Shown piece after piece: positions 25,623 through 35,082 of a stretch of DNA of 64,000 bases; the first letter of the stretch is position 1, and every line of letters begins with the position of its first letter. The position numbers and the translations under genes were made by a program. The stretch comes from Pseudanabaena yagii GIHE-NHR1 (GTDB lineage: Bacteria > Cyanobacteriota > Cyanobacteriia > Pseudanabaenales > Pseudanabaenaceae): positions 3,630,967-3,694,966 of the forward strand of contig NZ_JAAVJL010000001.1 of NCBI RefSeq assembly GCF_012863495.1. Reading direction: 5' to 3'. Below the pieces are notes generated by a model, which saw only the letters and a list, made by a program, of their open reading frames with translations, had not been told where the DNA came from and searched no databases.

Positions 25623-25673
25623 GCCCAAAAGATGAGTGGCGGTGCAAAGCACCGCCACTCATCTTTTGGGCTT
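25621..25673. terminator. perfect 25-bp hairpin between P450 and cyclase genes
   Basis: AAGCCCAAAAGATGAGTGGC continues to GGTGC and is mirrored exactly around AAA. It overlaps the P450 stop codon and serves two converging genes. Confidence 0.8.
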
Positions 25674-25687
25674 ACGTTAGGTTCCTT

Positions 25688-27667
25688 TCACTCACGCACC
25701 TTGGGAATCTGTCCTTTTTTGAGAATATCGATTACAGCAGTGTGACGCTTGAGATCATTTTGCACTTGTTCATAAATTGTGCGATCACTACCTTTTAAAC
25801 CGATTACGCCATATAGGCGCACATTGCCAACCCGACCTTTGAGAGCATGTTCACCAAAATCGACTACATCAATCTCATCTTTGACAATTTCATACAGAGC
25901 ACTGGTAATGACAATATCTGTACCTAAATCCTTAGTCATGCCTTCAACACGACTCGCCACATTTACCGTATCTCCGATAACTGCATACTCAAGGCGACGA
26001 GTGGAACCAATATTCCCAACGGTAACTTCACCATAATTAATGCCAATACCGTTAGAGAAGGGAATTTTATTATCCTCTTGCCAAACCTTGCGAAGTTCAA
26101 GTAATACAGCACGCATATTCAGCGCTGCATAGATCGCATTCATCGCATCAGCTTTCTCTCCCCGCGAGACTGGCGAACCAAATTCCGCCATAATCGCATC
26201 ACCGATAAACTTATCAATCGTGCCTTGATATTCCAAAATTGCATCCACCATACCTGCTAAGTAAGTATTCAGTTGTTGAATCAATAATTTGGCAGGTAAG
26301 CGGCTAGAGAGAGTTGTAAATCCACGAATATCAGAAAAGAGTACAGCCGCCTTCAATGTACGACCTTCCAAGAGATCGCGAAAACTATCGGGTTGATTAA
26401 CAATCTCTTCCACAATTGGCGCGGCAACATAGCGCTCTAGAGTACGACGGAGGAGAATTTTATCAATCTGAGCTGCAATTGAACCCGTGGTGAGTAATGC
26501 AATGCCATTGAATCCGATCGCGATCGCAGGGAGTGCTACGGGCAAAATTGTACTGGTATAGATGAAACTGACATAGCCAATGCCTAGCCATGCGATCGCA
26601 ATCCCTAAAGCCGTTAAGATTTGAATATTAGGGCGCTTGATCAAACAGAGTATCCCGCCTGAAACCCCCACTAACACAAATACAAAAATAGATTGTTGTA
26701 AAGGAGTGGAGAATAATTCCGCCATACTCTTGCCCTGCATGAGTGTAGCGATCGCATTGGCATGAATCTCAATCCCCGTCATTCTTCCCATCGCCGAGTT
26801 TTGGATATCCTGTTTAGATGCTGCCGTTGCTCCAATTAAGACGATTTTATCTTTAAAAAATTTACCCCCCTGAAGTTGCTCACTATTCCAATTTTCAGGA
26901 TCAACTACAAAATAAAAGGGAATCTGTTGTTGAGCATTTGACCATGTATCAGCGCCCCCAAAGAAATAGATTCCATCACCTTTCGGTTTTGGATAATTCA
27001 CTTTGGCAGTATTCAAAATAGAAGCAGCAAAAGTGGGAATTATCGGTAGACCGCTATCGGCGGGAGCTTGAACTCCTAATCGATGAATATTACCTGTTAC
27101 TTCAGGTTGGAAATTAATCAGTCCTAAGGTATTTGGTTTAATTTGAAAAATTGACTCAGGAGAGGCAAGTTGTAAAATACGCGCTTCACCAATCTGGGAC
27201 AATTCATAGCTAGCGGCGAATACTGCTTGCTCTCCATATTTGGTAATCGCCTTTTGCAGCTTGTCATCATCGGCAGCACCGTGATCCCCTGGGGTGACAA
27301 ATAAGATATCAAAGGCAACTACTTTCGCACCTGCTTTAACCAATTTTTCGAGAACTTGAGCATAGACTACACGCTTCCAAGTAGTAGTCCGAAATGGTTC
27401 TAGAAAAGGACGGGTTTTAGGATCATAAAACTCGCCTTGACGTAGGGAAAGATCATCGATCGCCAAAATCACAATATCCTTAGGAGGGGCAATTGTCCCG
27501 CGCCAGTTAAAAAATGTAGATTGAGTTTGTCGTTCGAGGGTCTGCACTTCATTGAGTCCCAATCCTGTAGCGATCGCACTTAAACTGGCGATTACCCCTA
27601 CCAATGCATAGCCAATAAACTTAGGACTTGACAAAGCTTTTAATTGCTTCTTGAAGTTGGCTAACAT
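25688..27667 (-). CDS. CHASE2 sensor - adenylate/guanylate cyclase
   Basis: A 659-residue membrane protein. An N-terminal helix (about 15-35) is followed by an extracytoplasmic CHASE2 domain (about 50-320: KDIVILAIDDLSLRQGEF, VVAFDILFVTPGDHG, KDKIVLIGATAASKQD). Three membrane helices lie at about 330-400. The C-terminal class III cyclase has LFSDIRGFTTLSSRLP and FIGDAIMAEFGSP, with both metal-binding aspartates, and GIGINYGEVTVGNIGS and GDTVNVASRVEG. It should make cAMP (possibly cGMP) in response to an external signal. ATG 27667 has AGAGAG just upstream; TTG 27682 is less likely. Possible effectors encoded here are the cNMP-binding protein at 35083 and the Crp-like regulator at 43881. Confidence 0.92.
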   Translation of the reverse strand: MLANFKKQLKALSSPKFIGYALVGVIASLSAIATGLGLNEVQTLERQTQSTFFNWRGTIAPPKDIVILAIDDLSLRQGEFYDPKTRPFLEPFRTTTWKRVVYAQVLEKLVKAGAKVVAFDILFVTPGDHGAADDDKLQKAITKYGEQAVFAASYELSQIGEARILQLASPESIFQIKPNTLGLINFQPEVTGNIHRLGVQAPADSGLPIIPTFAASILNTAKVNYPKPKGDGIYFFGGADTWSNAQQQIPFYFVVDPENWNSEQLQGGKFFKDKIVLIGATAASKQDIQNSAMGRMTGIEIHANAIATLMQGKSMAELFSTPLQQSIFVFVLVGVSGGILCLIKRPNIQILTALGIAIAWLGIGYVSFIYTSTILPVALPAIAIGFNGIALLTTGSIAAQIDKILLRRTLERYVAAPIVEEIVNQPDSFRDLLEGRTLKAAVLFSDIRGFTTLSSRLPAKLLIQQLNTYLAGMVDAILEYQGTIDKFIGDAIMAEFGSPVSRGEKADAMNAIYAALNMRAVLLELRKVWQEDNKIPFSNGIGINYGEVTVGNIGSTRRLEYAVIGDTVNVASRVEGMTKDLGTDIVITSALYEIVKDEIDVVDFGEHALKGRVGNVRLYGVIGLKGSDRTIYEQVQNDLKRHTAVIDILKKGQIPKVRE

Positions 27668-27847
27668 GGTAATCTCTCTCAAAAGTGAGTACTATAACAA
27701 GCATTATTAACAATTTACCGTCCTAACTTGCAAATTTTAAAGCTAGATTTGTATTAACTTAAAAATTTCATCTAAGATGGGTAACGCAATGCATCACTCA
27801 TCCTCAAAAACGATTGACACCTTAAAAACACCAAAACATTAGGCAGT

Positions 27848-29758
27848 ATGCCCCATCCTATTTATCTGACGAAATCCGATCTCAAGACTGCCCGCAGTTG
27901 CTCAACTAAACTTTATTACAAGAAATTGGGCTATCCAACGGTTGATCGTGTTGATGCGTATACCAGAATCTTAGGGGATGGGAATTTTATCATTAGTAAG
28001 ATTGGGCATTTACTCTATCCTGAAGGCATCTACATTTCTGCAAATCTCAACTCCGATGAAAGCATTGCCAATGCAGCCCAAGAAACAATCTCCTATCTAC
28101 AACAGGAAAATGTAGTTCTCTTTGAACCTGTTCTCTATGCGTCGTATAAACTTGCCCGTGCGGATATTCTGGTTAAACAGGGAGATCGCATTGAAATTAT
28201 TGAAATTCGCTCCAAGGGCTTTGATAGTACTGCCCATGATGACTTAGTCAAATATCGCAATCTCTCTCTCTTTCGCAATAAGCGTACTGGTCAAGTTGGG
28301 GGTGAATGGAGATATATCATCGAAGATGTCGCCTACCAAGTTGGTATTTTGCAAGAAATGCTGACGACATCTCTACCCACTTTAAAAGCCGAAATTCATC
28401 CCTATTTGCTAGTGCCCGACAAGGCGAAAACCACTCAAATCGATAATCTCGCCTCTTATTTCCAACTTCAGCGCATCTCCACCCATCGCAATTCCTTTTC
28501 CAAATTTAATGGAATCACTGTGCAGTTCACAGGCGATCTCCAAGCAATCCAAAATGATCAATTACTCACTAAAGTCAGCATTGCCACAGAAGTATCTGAG
28601 CTAGTTACATACACTATTAACTCAGCCCAGAAATATATTACCTACCTAATCGAGCAATCACCTGAACTCTTTGCCCCGCTTAGCAAAAGCTGTAAAAGCT
28701 GCGAATATCGGGCTAGCGATCGCGATCCGCGTGATGGATTTAAGGAATGCTGGGGCGATCTTGCCGATGTGGAAAATCATGTCCTAGAACTCTATCAAAT
28801 GGGGAGAATCGGTGGACATGAAACACCCTTAGTCAATGAATTGATTCAGCAAAAGAAAGTGAGTATGTTTGATGTCCCTCCTGAGGAACTGAATGACTAT
28901 ACCTATAGCTATCGACAACTGATTCAACTAGAATATACCCAAAAGAATAAGGAATGGATTTCTGAACATCTGCCGAAGATTGTCCAGCAGGTGGAATATC
29001 CCATTCACTTTATAGACTTTGAGACCTCGCGCATGGCAATTCCCTACCGTGCAGGGATGCGCCCCTATGAGCAGGCTGCCTTTCAATGGAGTTGTCACAC
29101 AATTCCTGCTCCCGATGCGGCTCCTATTCAATCTGAATGGGTCGATCTCGACAATGTTTTCCCCAATTTTCAATTTGCCGAATCGCTGATGGAATGCTTA
29201 GGCGATCACGGCACAATTTTGACATGGGCAACCCATGAAAATAGTGTCCTGCGCGATATTTACTACCAAATGCAAACCTATGGCTATCACAATCCCCAAT
29301 TGCAAACATGGTTAGCCAATACCGCGAAACTCGGCAATAAGGGGAAATCGCATTTAGTCGATATGAATGCGCTCACTCTCAAACATTATTTCCATCCCTT
29401 AATGAAAGGACGCACTTCCCTAAAATGTGTTTTACCTGCAATTTGGAAAACTAATCCTTACTTACATGAAATCCCCTACTTCCAAGAATATTATCGTGAA
29501 GTAGATAGCGAAATCCTCAACCCCTATGACGTTTTACCTCAGTTGAAAATAGGAGATCGCATTCAAGTTGTGAATGAAGGTGCAGGAGCAATGTTAGCTT
29601 ATCAAGACTTGATGTATGGCGAGGTGCGAGATCTCAGCCATGCAGATCCATCTGTGCGATCGCAATGGAAAGAACTACTTTATCAATATTGCCGCCTTGA
29701 CACTATGGCAATGGTAATTATTTGGACACATTGGCAAAAACTATGCCGCAAGGTCTAG
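27848..29758 (+). CDS. DUF2779 protein: RecB-like nuclease with Cys cluster plus exonuclease-like domain
   Basis: A 636-residue protein in two parts. Residues 1-310 look like a RecB/Cas4-type PD-(D/E)XK domain: LTKSDLKTARSCSTKLYY with C18, then ARADILVKQGDRIEIIEIRS, where D and E-x-R/K-type residues fall in the right places. It closes with three further cysteines C282, C285 and C301 (SCKSCEYR, ECWGD). This one-plus-three arrangement recalls the 4Fe-4S clusters of AddB and Cas4. Residues about 380-636 are the DUF2779 part, with IHFIDFETSRMAIP (D390, E392) resembling the first motif of DEDD exonucleases and YCRLDTMAMVIIW near the end. Biological role unknown. Confidence 0.8.
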   Translation: MPHPIYLTKSDLKTARSCSTKLYYKKLGYPTVDRVDAYTRILGDGNFIISKIGHLLYPEGIYISANLNSDESIANAAQETISYLQQENVVLFEPVLYASYKLARADILVKQGDRIEIIEIRSKGFDSTAHDDLVKYRNLSLFRNKRTGQVGGEWRYIIEDVAYQVGILQEMLTTSLPTLKAEIHPYLLVPDKAKTTQIDNLASYFQLQRISTHRNSFSKFNGITVQFTGDLQAIQNDQLLTKVSIATEVSELVTYTINSAQKYITYLIEQSPELFAPLSKSCKSCEYRASDRDPRDGFKECWGDLADVENHVLELYQMGRIGGHETPLVNELIQQKKVSMFDVPPEELNDYTYSYRQLIQLEYTQKNKEWISEHLPKIVQQVEYPIHFIDFETSRMAIPYRAGMRPYEQAAFQWSCHTIPAPDAAPIQSEWVDLDNVFPNFQFAESLMECLGDHGTILTWATHENSVLRDIYYQMQTYGYHNPQLQTWLANTAKLGNKGKSHLVDMNALTLKHYFHPLMKGRTSLKCVLPAIWKTNPYLHEIPYFQEYYREVDSEILNPYDVLPQLKIGDRIQVVNEGAGAMLAYQDLMYGEVRDLSHADPSVRSQWKELLYQYCRLDTMAMVIIWTHWQKLCRKV

Positions 29759-29845
29759 AGCAATCCTAAATGCTTTGTGGAAGTGCACCCCGAAGGGGGG
29801 CGCTTCCACAAACCCCAAAATCTACAAATGATTTAGGACTGCTAT
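29758..29845. repeat. nested palindrome AGCAATCCTAAAT...ATTTAGGACTGCT
   Basis: The outer arms AGCAATCCTAAATG and ATTTAGGACTGCT enclose an inner hairpin TTTGTGGAAGTGC...GCGCTTCCACAAA around CCCCGAAGGGGG. The outer arm sequence recurs at about 9235-9255. It starts at the stop codon of the DUF2779 gene, so it may act as its terminator. Confidence 0.55.
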
Positions 29846-29964
29846 GGGACTTGACGAGAAAAAAGATGCCACCGAGTTTGTATTATGGTTTCGACTTCGC
29901 TCAGCCAACGTTGGCTGAGCGAAGTCGAAACCGTAGGTACTTTAATTAATCGCAAGTCCCTATA
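29843..29964 (+). mobile_element. repeat A, copy 1
   Basis: About 122 bp with inverted ends TATGGGACTTG and CAAGTCCCTATA. The centre is the palindrome TTTCGACTTCGCTCAGCC / GGCTGAGCGAAGTCGAAA around AACGTT, followed by GGTACTTTAATTAATCGCAAG. Four other copies, some partial, lie at 33051, 38175, 46108 and 52211. It is non-coding. Confidence 0.75.
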
Positions 29965-30058
29965 CATTCAAGCTTGACGGCAAACACCTAAACTTCTATA
30001 AAATATTCAACTAATTGTCACAACTGCAACTAATATTGGGTAGTCTGGTTTAACCCCA

Positions 30059-30148
30059 ATTCACGAAAGTGTGCCATCACTTTTGTGAATTAACAAAAAA
30101 CATCAAGGATTTTAAAACCACAAAATGGTTTTGCCATTTTGTGGTTTG
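30059..30148. repeat. AATTCAC palindrome (copy 2) and a hairpin before the metalloprotease gene
   Basis: AATTCACGAAAGTGTG / ACTTTTGTGAATT at 30059-30092 resembles the copy at 22320. AAACCACAAAATGG and CCATTTTGTGGTTT pair around TTTTG at 30116-30148, 27 bp before the next start codon. The remaining spacer (29965-30058) shows nothing else. Confidence 0.5.
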
Positions 30149-30174
30149 GTATAACTCATATTGAAGGCGCTGCA

Positions 30175-33033
30175 ATGAAGAGAGTTCGATTTTGGATTGC
30201 TATTTGTCTTAGTTTTTTACTAATTCTGATTACTCAGCCATTGATCGAGAAATTTACTCCCATTGCGGCACAGATTCCTTTTGTGCCTGCTGTTCAGCCG
30301 AGTATTCAAGGACAGGACAAACCCGAACTACAACCCTTTGAAGAAGTCATCAAGGATCACGAAAAGTTACAGGGACTATTCACACTCTACCGTCACAAGG
30401 AAACAGGCAAAACATTTGCTGAAATTAAACCCGAACAGCTTGATCGGAATTTCCTCGCAGTGATGACCCTTGAATCAGGGCTGGGTGAACGGGGACTCTA
30501 TCGTGGCATTCCCCTCAATGATCTCATTTTCAACTTTCGGCGACAGAAAAATACTTTACAGTTTGTTGTACCTAACACAAACTTTCGCGCTCAGTTGGGC
30601 GATCCGCAGGAGCGATCGCTTAGTCAATCCTTCAGTGATTCAGTTTTAATTTCTTTACCAATTCGCAGTATTCATCCTAAAACAAAATCTTTTCTAATTG
30701 ACTTAGATCCCTTGGTTTTAAGCGATGTTTTACCTAATTTGAGCAGAACCCTATCTGCTCGAATCGGTGGTGCTTTTATGCCCGATCCTAGTAAATCCTA
30801 TTTCAGTAATGCTCAAACATTTCCCCAAAATATTGAACTAGAATCCGTCTTCGGATTTGTAGGCAATGCATTACCCAAGGCAGATTTTAACCTTCCTGAT
30901 TTAGAGACCCTACCCGATAATAATGCCTTCACGCTCAAAGTTCGCTACAGTTTGTCCCAACTCCCTAGCCAAAATGGCTACCGCCCACGTCTTGCCGATG
31001 AGCGCGTTGGCTATTTTGTCACTGCCTACCAAGATCTATCGAGAAATTCTGGAAATGTTCCCTTCATTCGCTACATCAATCGTTGGCACTTAGAAAAACA
31101 AAATCCGAATCAGCCAATTTCTCCACCCAAGCAACCGATCACTTTTTGGATTGAGAATACAGTTCCTTTAGAATATCGCAGCGCAGTCCGCGAAGGTGCG
31201 TTAATGTGGAATAGTGCCTTTGAGAAAATTGGATTTAAAGATGCGATCGTGGTCAAGCAGATGCCCGATCGCGCAAATTGGGATCCAGCCGATATCCGCT
31301 ACAACACGATTCGCTGGTTTAATTCTGTGGATGCCTTCTTTGCAATGGGACCTTCGCGAGTTAATCCCTTAACAGGTCAAATTTTGGATGCTGACATTAT
31401 CATTGACAGCAATTTAATTCGGGCGGTGAAACAGGGATATGGCAGCATTGCTCAAAATAATTGGCGAAATATGCCTTTCATTTCTCGACTCACTGGCAAT
31501 AATGCCCCCTGTAGCTATGGAATGGATGCGCGGATTTTAAATTATGCCAAGCTGGCGAGGTTGAAAAATCCAGCGATCGCCGCCGTAAATAATACCAACA
31601 CCATCAATCCCCATAACCTATTTATGTCCAGTGCCAATGACCTCTGTTATGGCATGGAGGCAGTGGAGCAGTTTAAATTAGGGGCAATGTCACTGTCACT
31701 ATCTGAGAATGTTTTGCCAAGTAGCGATCGCATGAAGGAATATATCAATCAATTTGTGCGTGAGGTGGCAGCCCATGAAGTTGGTCATACCCTCGGTCTC
31801 CGCCATAATTTTCATGGTAGTGGAATGCTATCCCCTGAGGAGCTAAATAATCCTGAGATCACCCGTAGTCGTGGCTTATCCGCTTCGATCATGGATTATA
31901 ACGGGGTGAATCTTGCGCCACAGGGAACCAAACAGGGTGACTTCTTTACTAGCAAAGTTGGTGCATATGATGAATGGGCGATCGCCTATGGCTATACACC
32001 CATCAATGCGATCGTGCCTGCGGGTGAACTCAAGGAACTCAATAAAATTGCAAGTCTTGCGCCAAAGCCCGAACTTGCCTATGCCCCCGATGAAGATGCC
32101 TTTGCCAGACTTGACCCCCTAACTCAAGCCCATGATTTGAGCAATGACCTGATTACCTATGCCCAGTGGCAGTTTGATAATGCAAGGAGTATGTGGCAAC
32201 GTATCGAAAAGCGTTATCCGGGGAAAGGGGAAAGCTTTAGCGATACAGAAGTCGCTTTTAATCAAGTATTTAACCATTATGCTTCTAATTTATTTGCCAT
32301 AGTGCCTTATGTCGGTGGTCAATCCTTTAATCGTTATCGTTCTGGTGATGCTTTAGGGCGGCTACCCTTTGAAGCCATTCCTGTGACCAAGCAACGGGAA
32401 GCCCTCGCCACCATCCAAAAAAATCTCTTTGCTGCCGATTCCTTCAACTTTTCGCCAACATTACTAAATAAACTCACTCCTTCGCGTTGGTTGCATTGGG
32501 GAACTAATACTCAATTTTTTGGACTCGACTATCCAATTCATGAACAAATTCTCTATCTGCAAACCTTTGTTTTGAGTGATTTGCTTTCTTCTAATCGTCT
32601 AGAGAGATTACGGGATATTGAACTTAAAACTAGTGCTGGTAATGCTCTCACACTACCTGAGTTATTTGACAATTTACAGCAAAGTATTTGGACAGAAGTG
32701 ATGACTCCCACTAGTGAAGTTCCGCAAATCTCTAGTTTGCGCCGATCGCTTCAGCGTCAGCATATGAATTTATTAGTTAATCTAGCGTTACGCAATCGCT
32801 TTTCCTTTGACAAGGTTGATAATTTTCTTGATCTAGTGGTGGGTATCCGCACTAGCAATCCACCCGAAGATGCTAGAACCCTTGCATGGTATCAACTACG
32901 TCAACTACGCGATCGCCTTGCCAATGTCCTACGCGATCGCAGTGATAAGCTCGATATCTATACCAAAGCCCATCTCGAAGAAACAAGCGATCGCATTAGC
33001 AAAGCGATCGATGCCAAATTACAAGCTCAATAG
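30175..33033 (+). CDS. large exported zinc metalloprotease (DUF5117/DUF4953 type)
   Basis: The 952-residue protein starts at ATG 30175 (MKRVRFWIAICLSFLLILIT), with GAAGG before it; a TTG in frame at 30139 reads only spacer. The N-terminus is a signal peptide or anchor. The zinc site is the extended metzincin motif H534-E535-VG-H538-TLGLR-H544 in REVAAHEVGHTLGLRHNFHG. A Met-turn candidate, SASIMDYNGVN, lies about 30 residues later. N-terminal beta-rich regions (FRRQKNTLQFVVPNTNFRAQ, FWIENTVPLEYRSAVREGAL) match the DUF5117-like lead-in. It probably degrades proteins in the periplasm; the substrate is unknown. Confidence 0.87.
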   Translation: MKRVRFWIAICLSFLLILITQPLIEKFTPIAAQIPFVPAVQPSIQGQDKPELQPFEEVIKDHEKLQGLFTLYRHKETGKTFAEIKPEQLDRNFLAVMTLESGLGERGLYRGIPLNDLIFNFRRQKNTLQFVVPNTNFRAQLGDPQERSLSQSFSDSVLISLPIRSIHPKTKSFLIDLDPLVLSDVLPNLSRTLSARIGGAFMPDPSKSYFSNAQTFPQNIELESVFGFVGNALPKADFNLPDLETLPDNNAFTLKVRYSLSQLPSQNGYRPRLADERVGYFVTAYQDLSRNSGNVPFIRYINRWHLEKQNPNQPISPPKQPITFWIENTVPLEYRSAVREGALMWNSAFEKIGFKDAIVVKQMPDRANWDPADIRYNTIRWFNSVDAFFAMGPSRVNPLTGQILDADIIIDSNLIRAVKQGYGSIAQNNWRNMPFISRLTGNNAPCSYGMDARILNYAKLARLKNPAIAAVNNTNTINPHNLFMSSANDLCYGMEAVEQFKLGAMSLSLSENVLPSSDRMKEYINQFVREVAAHEVGHTLGLRHNFHGSGMLSPEELNNPEITRSRGLSASIMDYNGVNLAPQGTKQGDFFTSKVGAYDEWAIAYGYTPINAIVPAGELKELNKIASLAPKPELAYAPDEDAFARLDPLTQAHDLSNDLITYAQWQFDNARSMWQRIEKRYPGKGESFSDTEVAFNQVFNHYASNLFAIVPYVGGQSFNRYRSGDALGRLPFEAIPVTKQREALATIQKNLFAADSFNFSPTLLNKLTPSRWLHWGTNTQFFGLDYPIHEQILYLQTFVLSDLLSSNRLERLRDIELKTSAGNALTLPELFDNLQQSIWTEVMTPTSEVPQISSLRRSLQRQHMNLLVNLALRNRFSFDKVDNFLDLVVGIRTSNPPEDARTLAWYQLRQLRDRLANVLRDRSDKLDIYTKAHLEETSDRISKAIDAKLQAQ

Positions 33034-33050
33034 ATCTCTTGATCACTCAC

Positions 33051-33260
33051 TAAGGCTCTTGCGGATAAAAAATGTCCCACCAAAGTTATAGTTGTTTTAA
33101 ATAATTTGCAGAGGGGCTTCGACTCCGCTCAGCCATCGGTGTAAGCTAGCTGAGCGAAGTCGAAGCTGTAGTTCTTATTTGAATTATCTATATCTAGCTT
33201 TGACTTCGCTCAGCTAACGTTGGCTGAGCGGAGTCGAAGCCACAGGTACTTTAATTAGGG
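33051..33260 (+). mobile_element. repeat A, copy 2, interrupted by repeat B
   Basis: It begins TAAGGCTCTTGCGGATAAAA and AATGTCCCACCAAAGTTAT, identical in pattern to copy 5. It is then cut by the B element at 33088-33193, resumes with CTAGCTTTGACTTCGCTCAG, and ends CACAGGTACTTTAATTA. The right terminal CGCAAGTCCC part is replaced by a G/C hairpin. Confidence 0.75.
33088..33193 (+). mobile_element. repeat B, copy 2, nested in repeat A
   Basis: This is the same about 106-bp unit as at 23533-23638: AGTTGTTTTAAATAATTTGC at the left, GTGTAAGCTAGCTGAGCG in the centre, GAATTATCTATAT at the right. Removing it joins AAAGTTAT to CTAGCTT, which is exactly the uninterrupted sequence in repeat A copy 5 (52246-52259). 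It is therefore a discrete insertion, with AT or TAT at the joint as possible target duplication. Confidence 0.8.
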
Positions 33261-33281
33261 GGGCGCTTTGCGTCCCCCCTC
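33256..33281. terminator. G/C-rich hairpin between metalloprotease and FHA genes
   Basis: AGGGGGGCGC and GCGTCCCCCCT pair around TTT between two converging genes. Confidence 0.65.
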
Positions 33282-33302
33282 TGTGGATATGGCGATAGCA
33301 TC

Positions 33303-35024
33303 TTAAACATCAATCACAACCTTACCTTTAGGAAAAGCCACACAACAAAGGATATAACCAGCCTCAACTTCTGCTGCTTCCAAAGCTTCTGGATCGTATC
33401 CTTCCATTTTTACTTCTCCTTCTAATTTCACTTTTTTGCAGCTACCACAACTGCCAACACGGCAGCTATTGCGGATTTTGACACCTGCCTGTTCCGCAAC
33501 TTCGAGGATTGATTCTTCACCATCACATTTAACCTCTTTCCCCGATTTTCTAAACACCACAGTGGCAGCAGATGCTTTACTTGTCTTGGGTGCATTGGGT
33601 ACATAACTAGTAACAGGCATCGCTTCTTGTGGTAGCTGTAATTTGCCTAGCCATGCTTTTATGCCAAATGCAGGAGCTGGTTCGCTAGGTACTGACTCTG
33701 CTGACGCTGATTTGGATGGCTTTTTCGCACCTCCAAAACTCTCTTCGTGATATTGCTGCATCGGAAAGCCGATCGCTTCTAGCAAGGATTTTGTACTTTG
33801 CATAAAGCTTTCGGGACCACAGACAAATACAGTGCGATCGCGCCAATCAGGAGCAATCATTTCCAGCATCGCAGGAGTCAATCTTCCGCGCAGTCCCATC
33901 CATGACTCCTGTGGGGCAAGGCGAGTTACCGTCACTGCTAAATTAAACTTAGGCGATCGCGCTGCCATCATTTCTAATTCTTGATGACAAATAATATCCT
34001 GTGGACCACGCGCACAATGGAAAAACACTACATCACAATCTGCATGGGTATCATAAATCCATCGTGACATCGACAGCATGGGGGTAATACCACTACCAGC
34101 TGATAGGAATAATAGTTTTTGTGAAGGATATTCAAAACAAGTAAACTTCCCAAATGTGCCGCTAGCTTGAATTTTAGTACCAACCCTGACATTATCATGC
34201 AACCAATTAGAGACTAACCCCATCGGAACTGTTTGGTCTTCAGGATTTGCCGATGGCACTCGCTTCACCGTAATCTCTAGGGAATGGGGACGGGAAGGTG
34301 TTGAGGAAATGGAATAGGAACGTAATACTTCCACACCATTAATTTCCAGTTCTAATGTAATAAACTGCCCTGGTTTATAAGTAAAGAGACTAGGAGGATT
34401 GGTGACAAAACTAAAGGTCTTGACATCAGCAGTTTCCGCAATCACATTAACGCATTGTAAATCGAGGCTTCCCTTTGTCCAGCGTTCAATTTGGTTAGGG
34501 TCAAGGCTGGCAAGGGGCATATATTGACTAGGTTCTATGGCAACCACCTTTGGAGGCTGTTCATTGGCAACCACTTTTGGAGGCTGTTCATTCGCTAGTT
34601 TCTCTATGGCAATAGGACTAACTTGAGGAGCATCTAATAATTGAGCAATTGATGGTTCAGTAGGATCTTCCTCGTCGTCTGAAGGAGGGACTATATGCAG
34701 ATGAATGCCGATTTCTTCGATCAAGATCGTAAAGTCACCCATGTGAATAGTGTCGTTAACGGCAAGACGCAAAGCCCGAAATGCCTCAAGGGTAAAATTA
34801 TTCACTTGTGAGCCATTAGTACTACCTAGATCAACAAAGAAATATTGATTTTCTTCAAAATAAATTTTGCCATGCTCACGGCTGACGGTAGCATTCCCCA
34901 AAACGACATCACAGTGGGGCGCACGACCAACCAAAAAATCAGTCTTTTTACTAGTTTCCGTTGATAGTTGAATAGGAGGCAGTTCTTGAGGAATCTTGGT
35001 ATTAAAAATCCTAAGTTTTAGCAT
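33303..35024 (-). CDS. FHA - ferredoxin reductase - 2Fe-2S ferredoxin fusion protein
   Basis: A 573-residue, three-module protein. Residues about 25-110 form an FHA domain (FLVGRAPHCDVVLGNATVSR, then EHGKIYFE and VDLGSTNGSQVNN), which binds phosphothreonine peptides. Residues about 180-425 are an FAD/NAD(P)H oxidoreductase of the ferredoxin-reductase superfamily (YKPGQFITLELEI, LRSYSISSTP, LFLSAGSGITPMLSM, VFVCGPESFM). After a Pro/Ser/Ala-rich linker, the last 90 residues are a plant-type 2Fe-2S ferredoxin (NSCRVGSCGSCKKVKLEGEV, then ILCC). It could pass electrons from NAD(P)H to its own iron-sulfur centre, with FHA supplying phospho-dependent docking. It lies 58 bp after the polyferredoxin/cNMP gene, so probably one operon. 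Confidence 0.88.
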   Translation of the reverse strand: MLKLRIFNTKIPQELPPIQLSTETSKKTDFLVGRAPHCDVVLGNATVSREHGKIYFEENQYFFVDLGSTNGSQVNNFTLEAFRALRLAVNDTIHMGDFTILIEEIGIHLHIVPPSDDEEDPTEPSIAQLLDAPQVSPIAIEKLANEQPPKVVANEQPPKVVAIEPSQYMPLASLDPNQIERWTKGSLDLQCVNVIAETADVKTFSFVTNPPSLFTYKPGQFITLELEINGVEVLRSYSISSTPSRPHSLEITVKRVPSANPEDQTVPMGLVSNWLHDNVRVGTKIQASGTFGKFTCFEYPSQKLLFLSAGSGITPMLSMSRWIYDTHADCDVVFFHCARGPQDIICHQELEMMAARSPKFNLAVTVTRLAPQESWMGLRGRLTPAMLEMIAPDWRDRTVFVCGPESFMQSTKSLLEAIGFPMQQYHEESFGGAKKPSKSASAESVPSEPAPAFGIKAWLGKLQLPQEAMPVTSYVPNAPKTSKASAATVVFRKSGKEVKCDGEESILEVAEQAGVKIRNSCRVGSCGSCKKVKLEGEVKMEGYDPEALEAAEVEAGYILCCVAFPKGKVVIDV

Positions 35025-35082
35025 GAAGTTTCCCTCAATAATAATTCTTCAATATATGTACTCATTGGAAAACAGTTTATGA

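Noticed and set aside
27848..29758. Cas4 protein of a CRISPR system
   Set aside because: The protein is much longer, carries a DUF2779 second half, and no cas gene or array is nearby.
29843..33260. Repeated CTTCGACTCCGCTCAGC units as a CRISPR array
   Set aside because: Copies are kilobases apart, palindromic and in both orientations, with no regular spacers and no cas genes.
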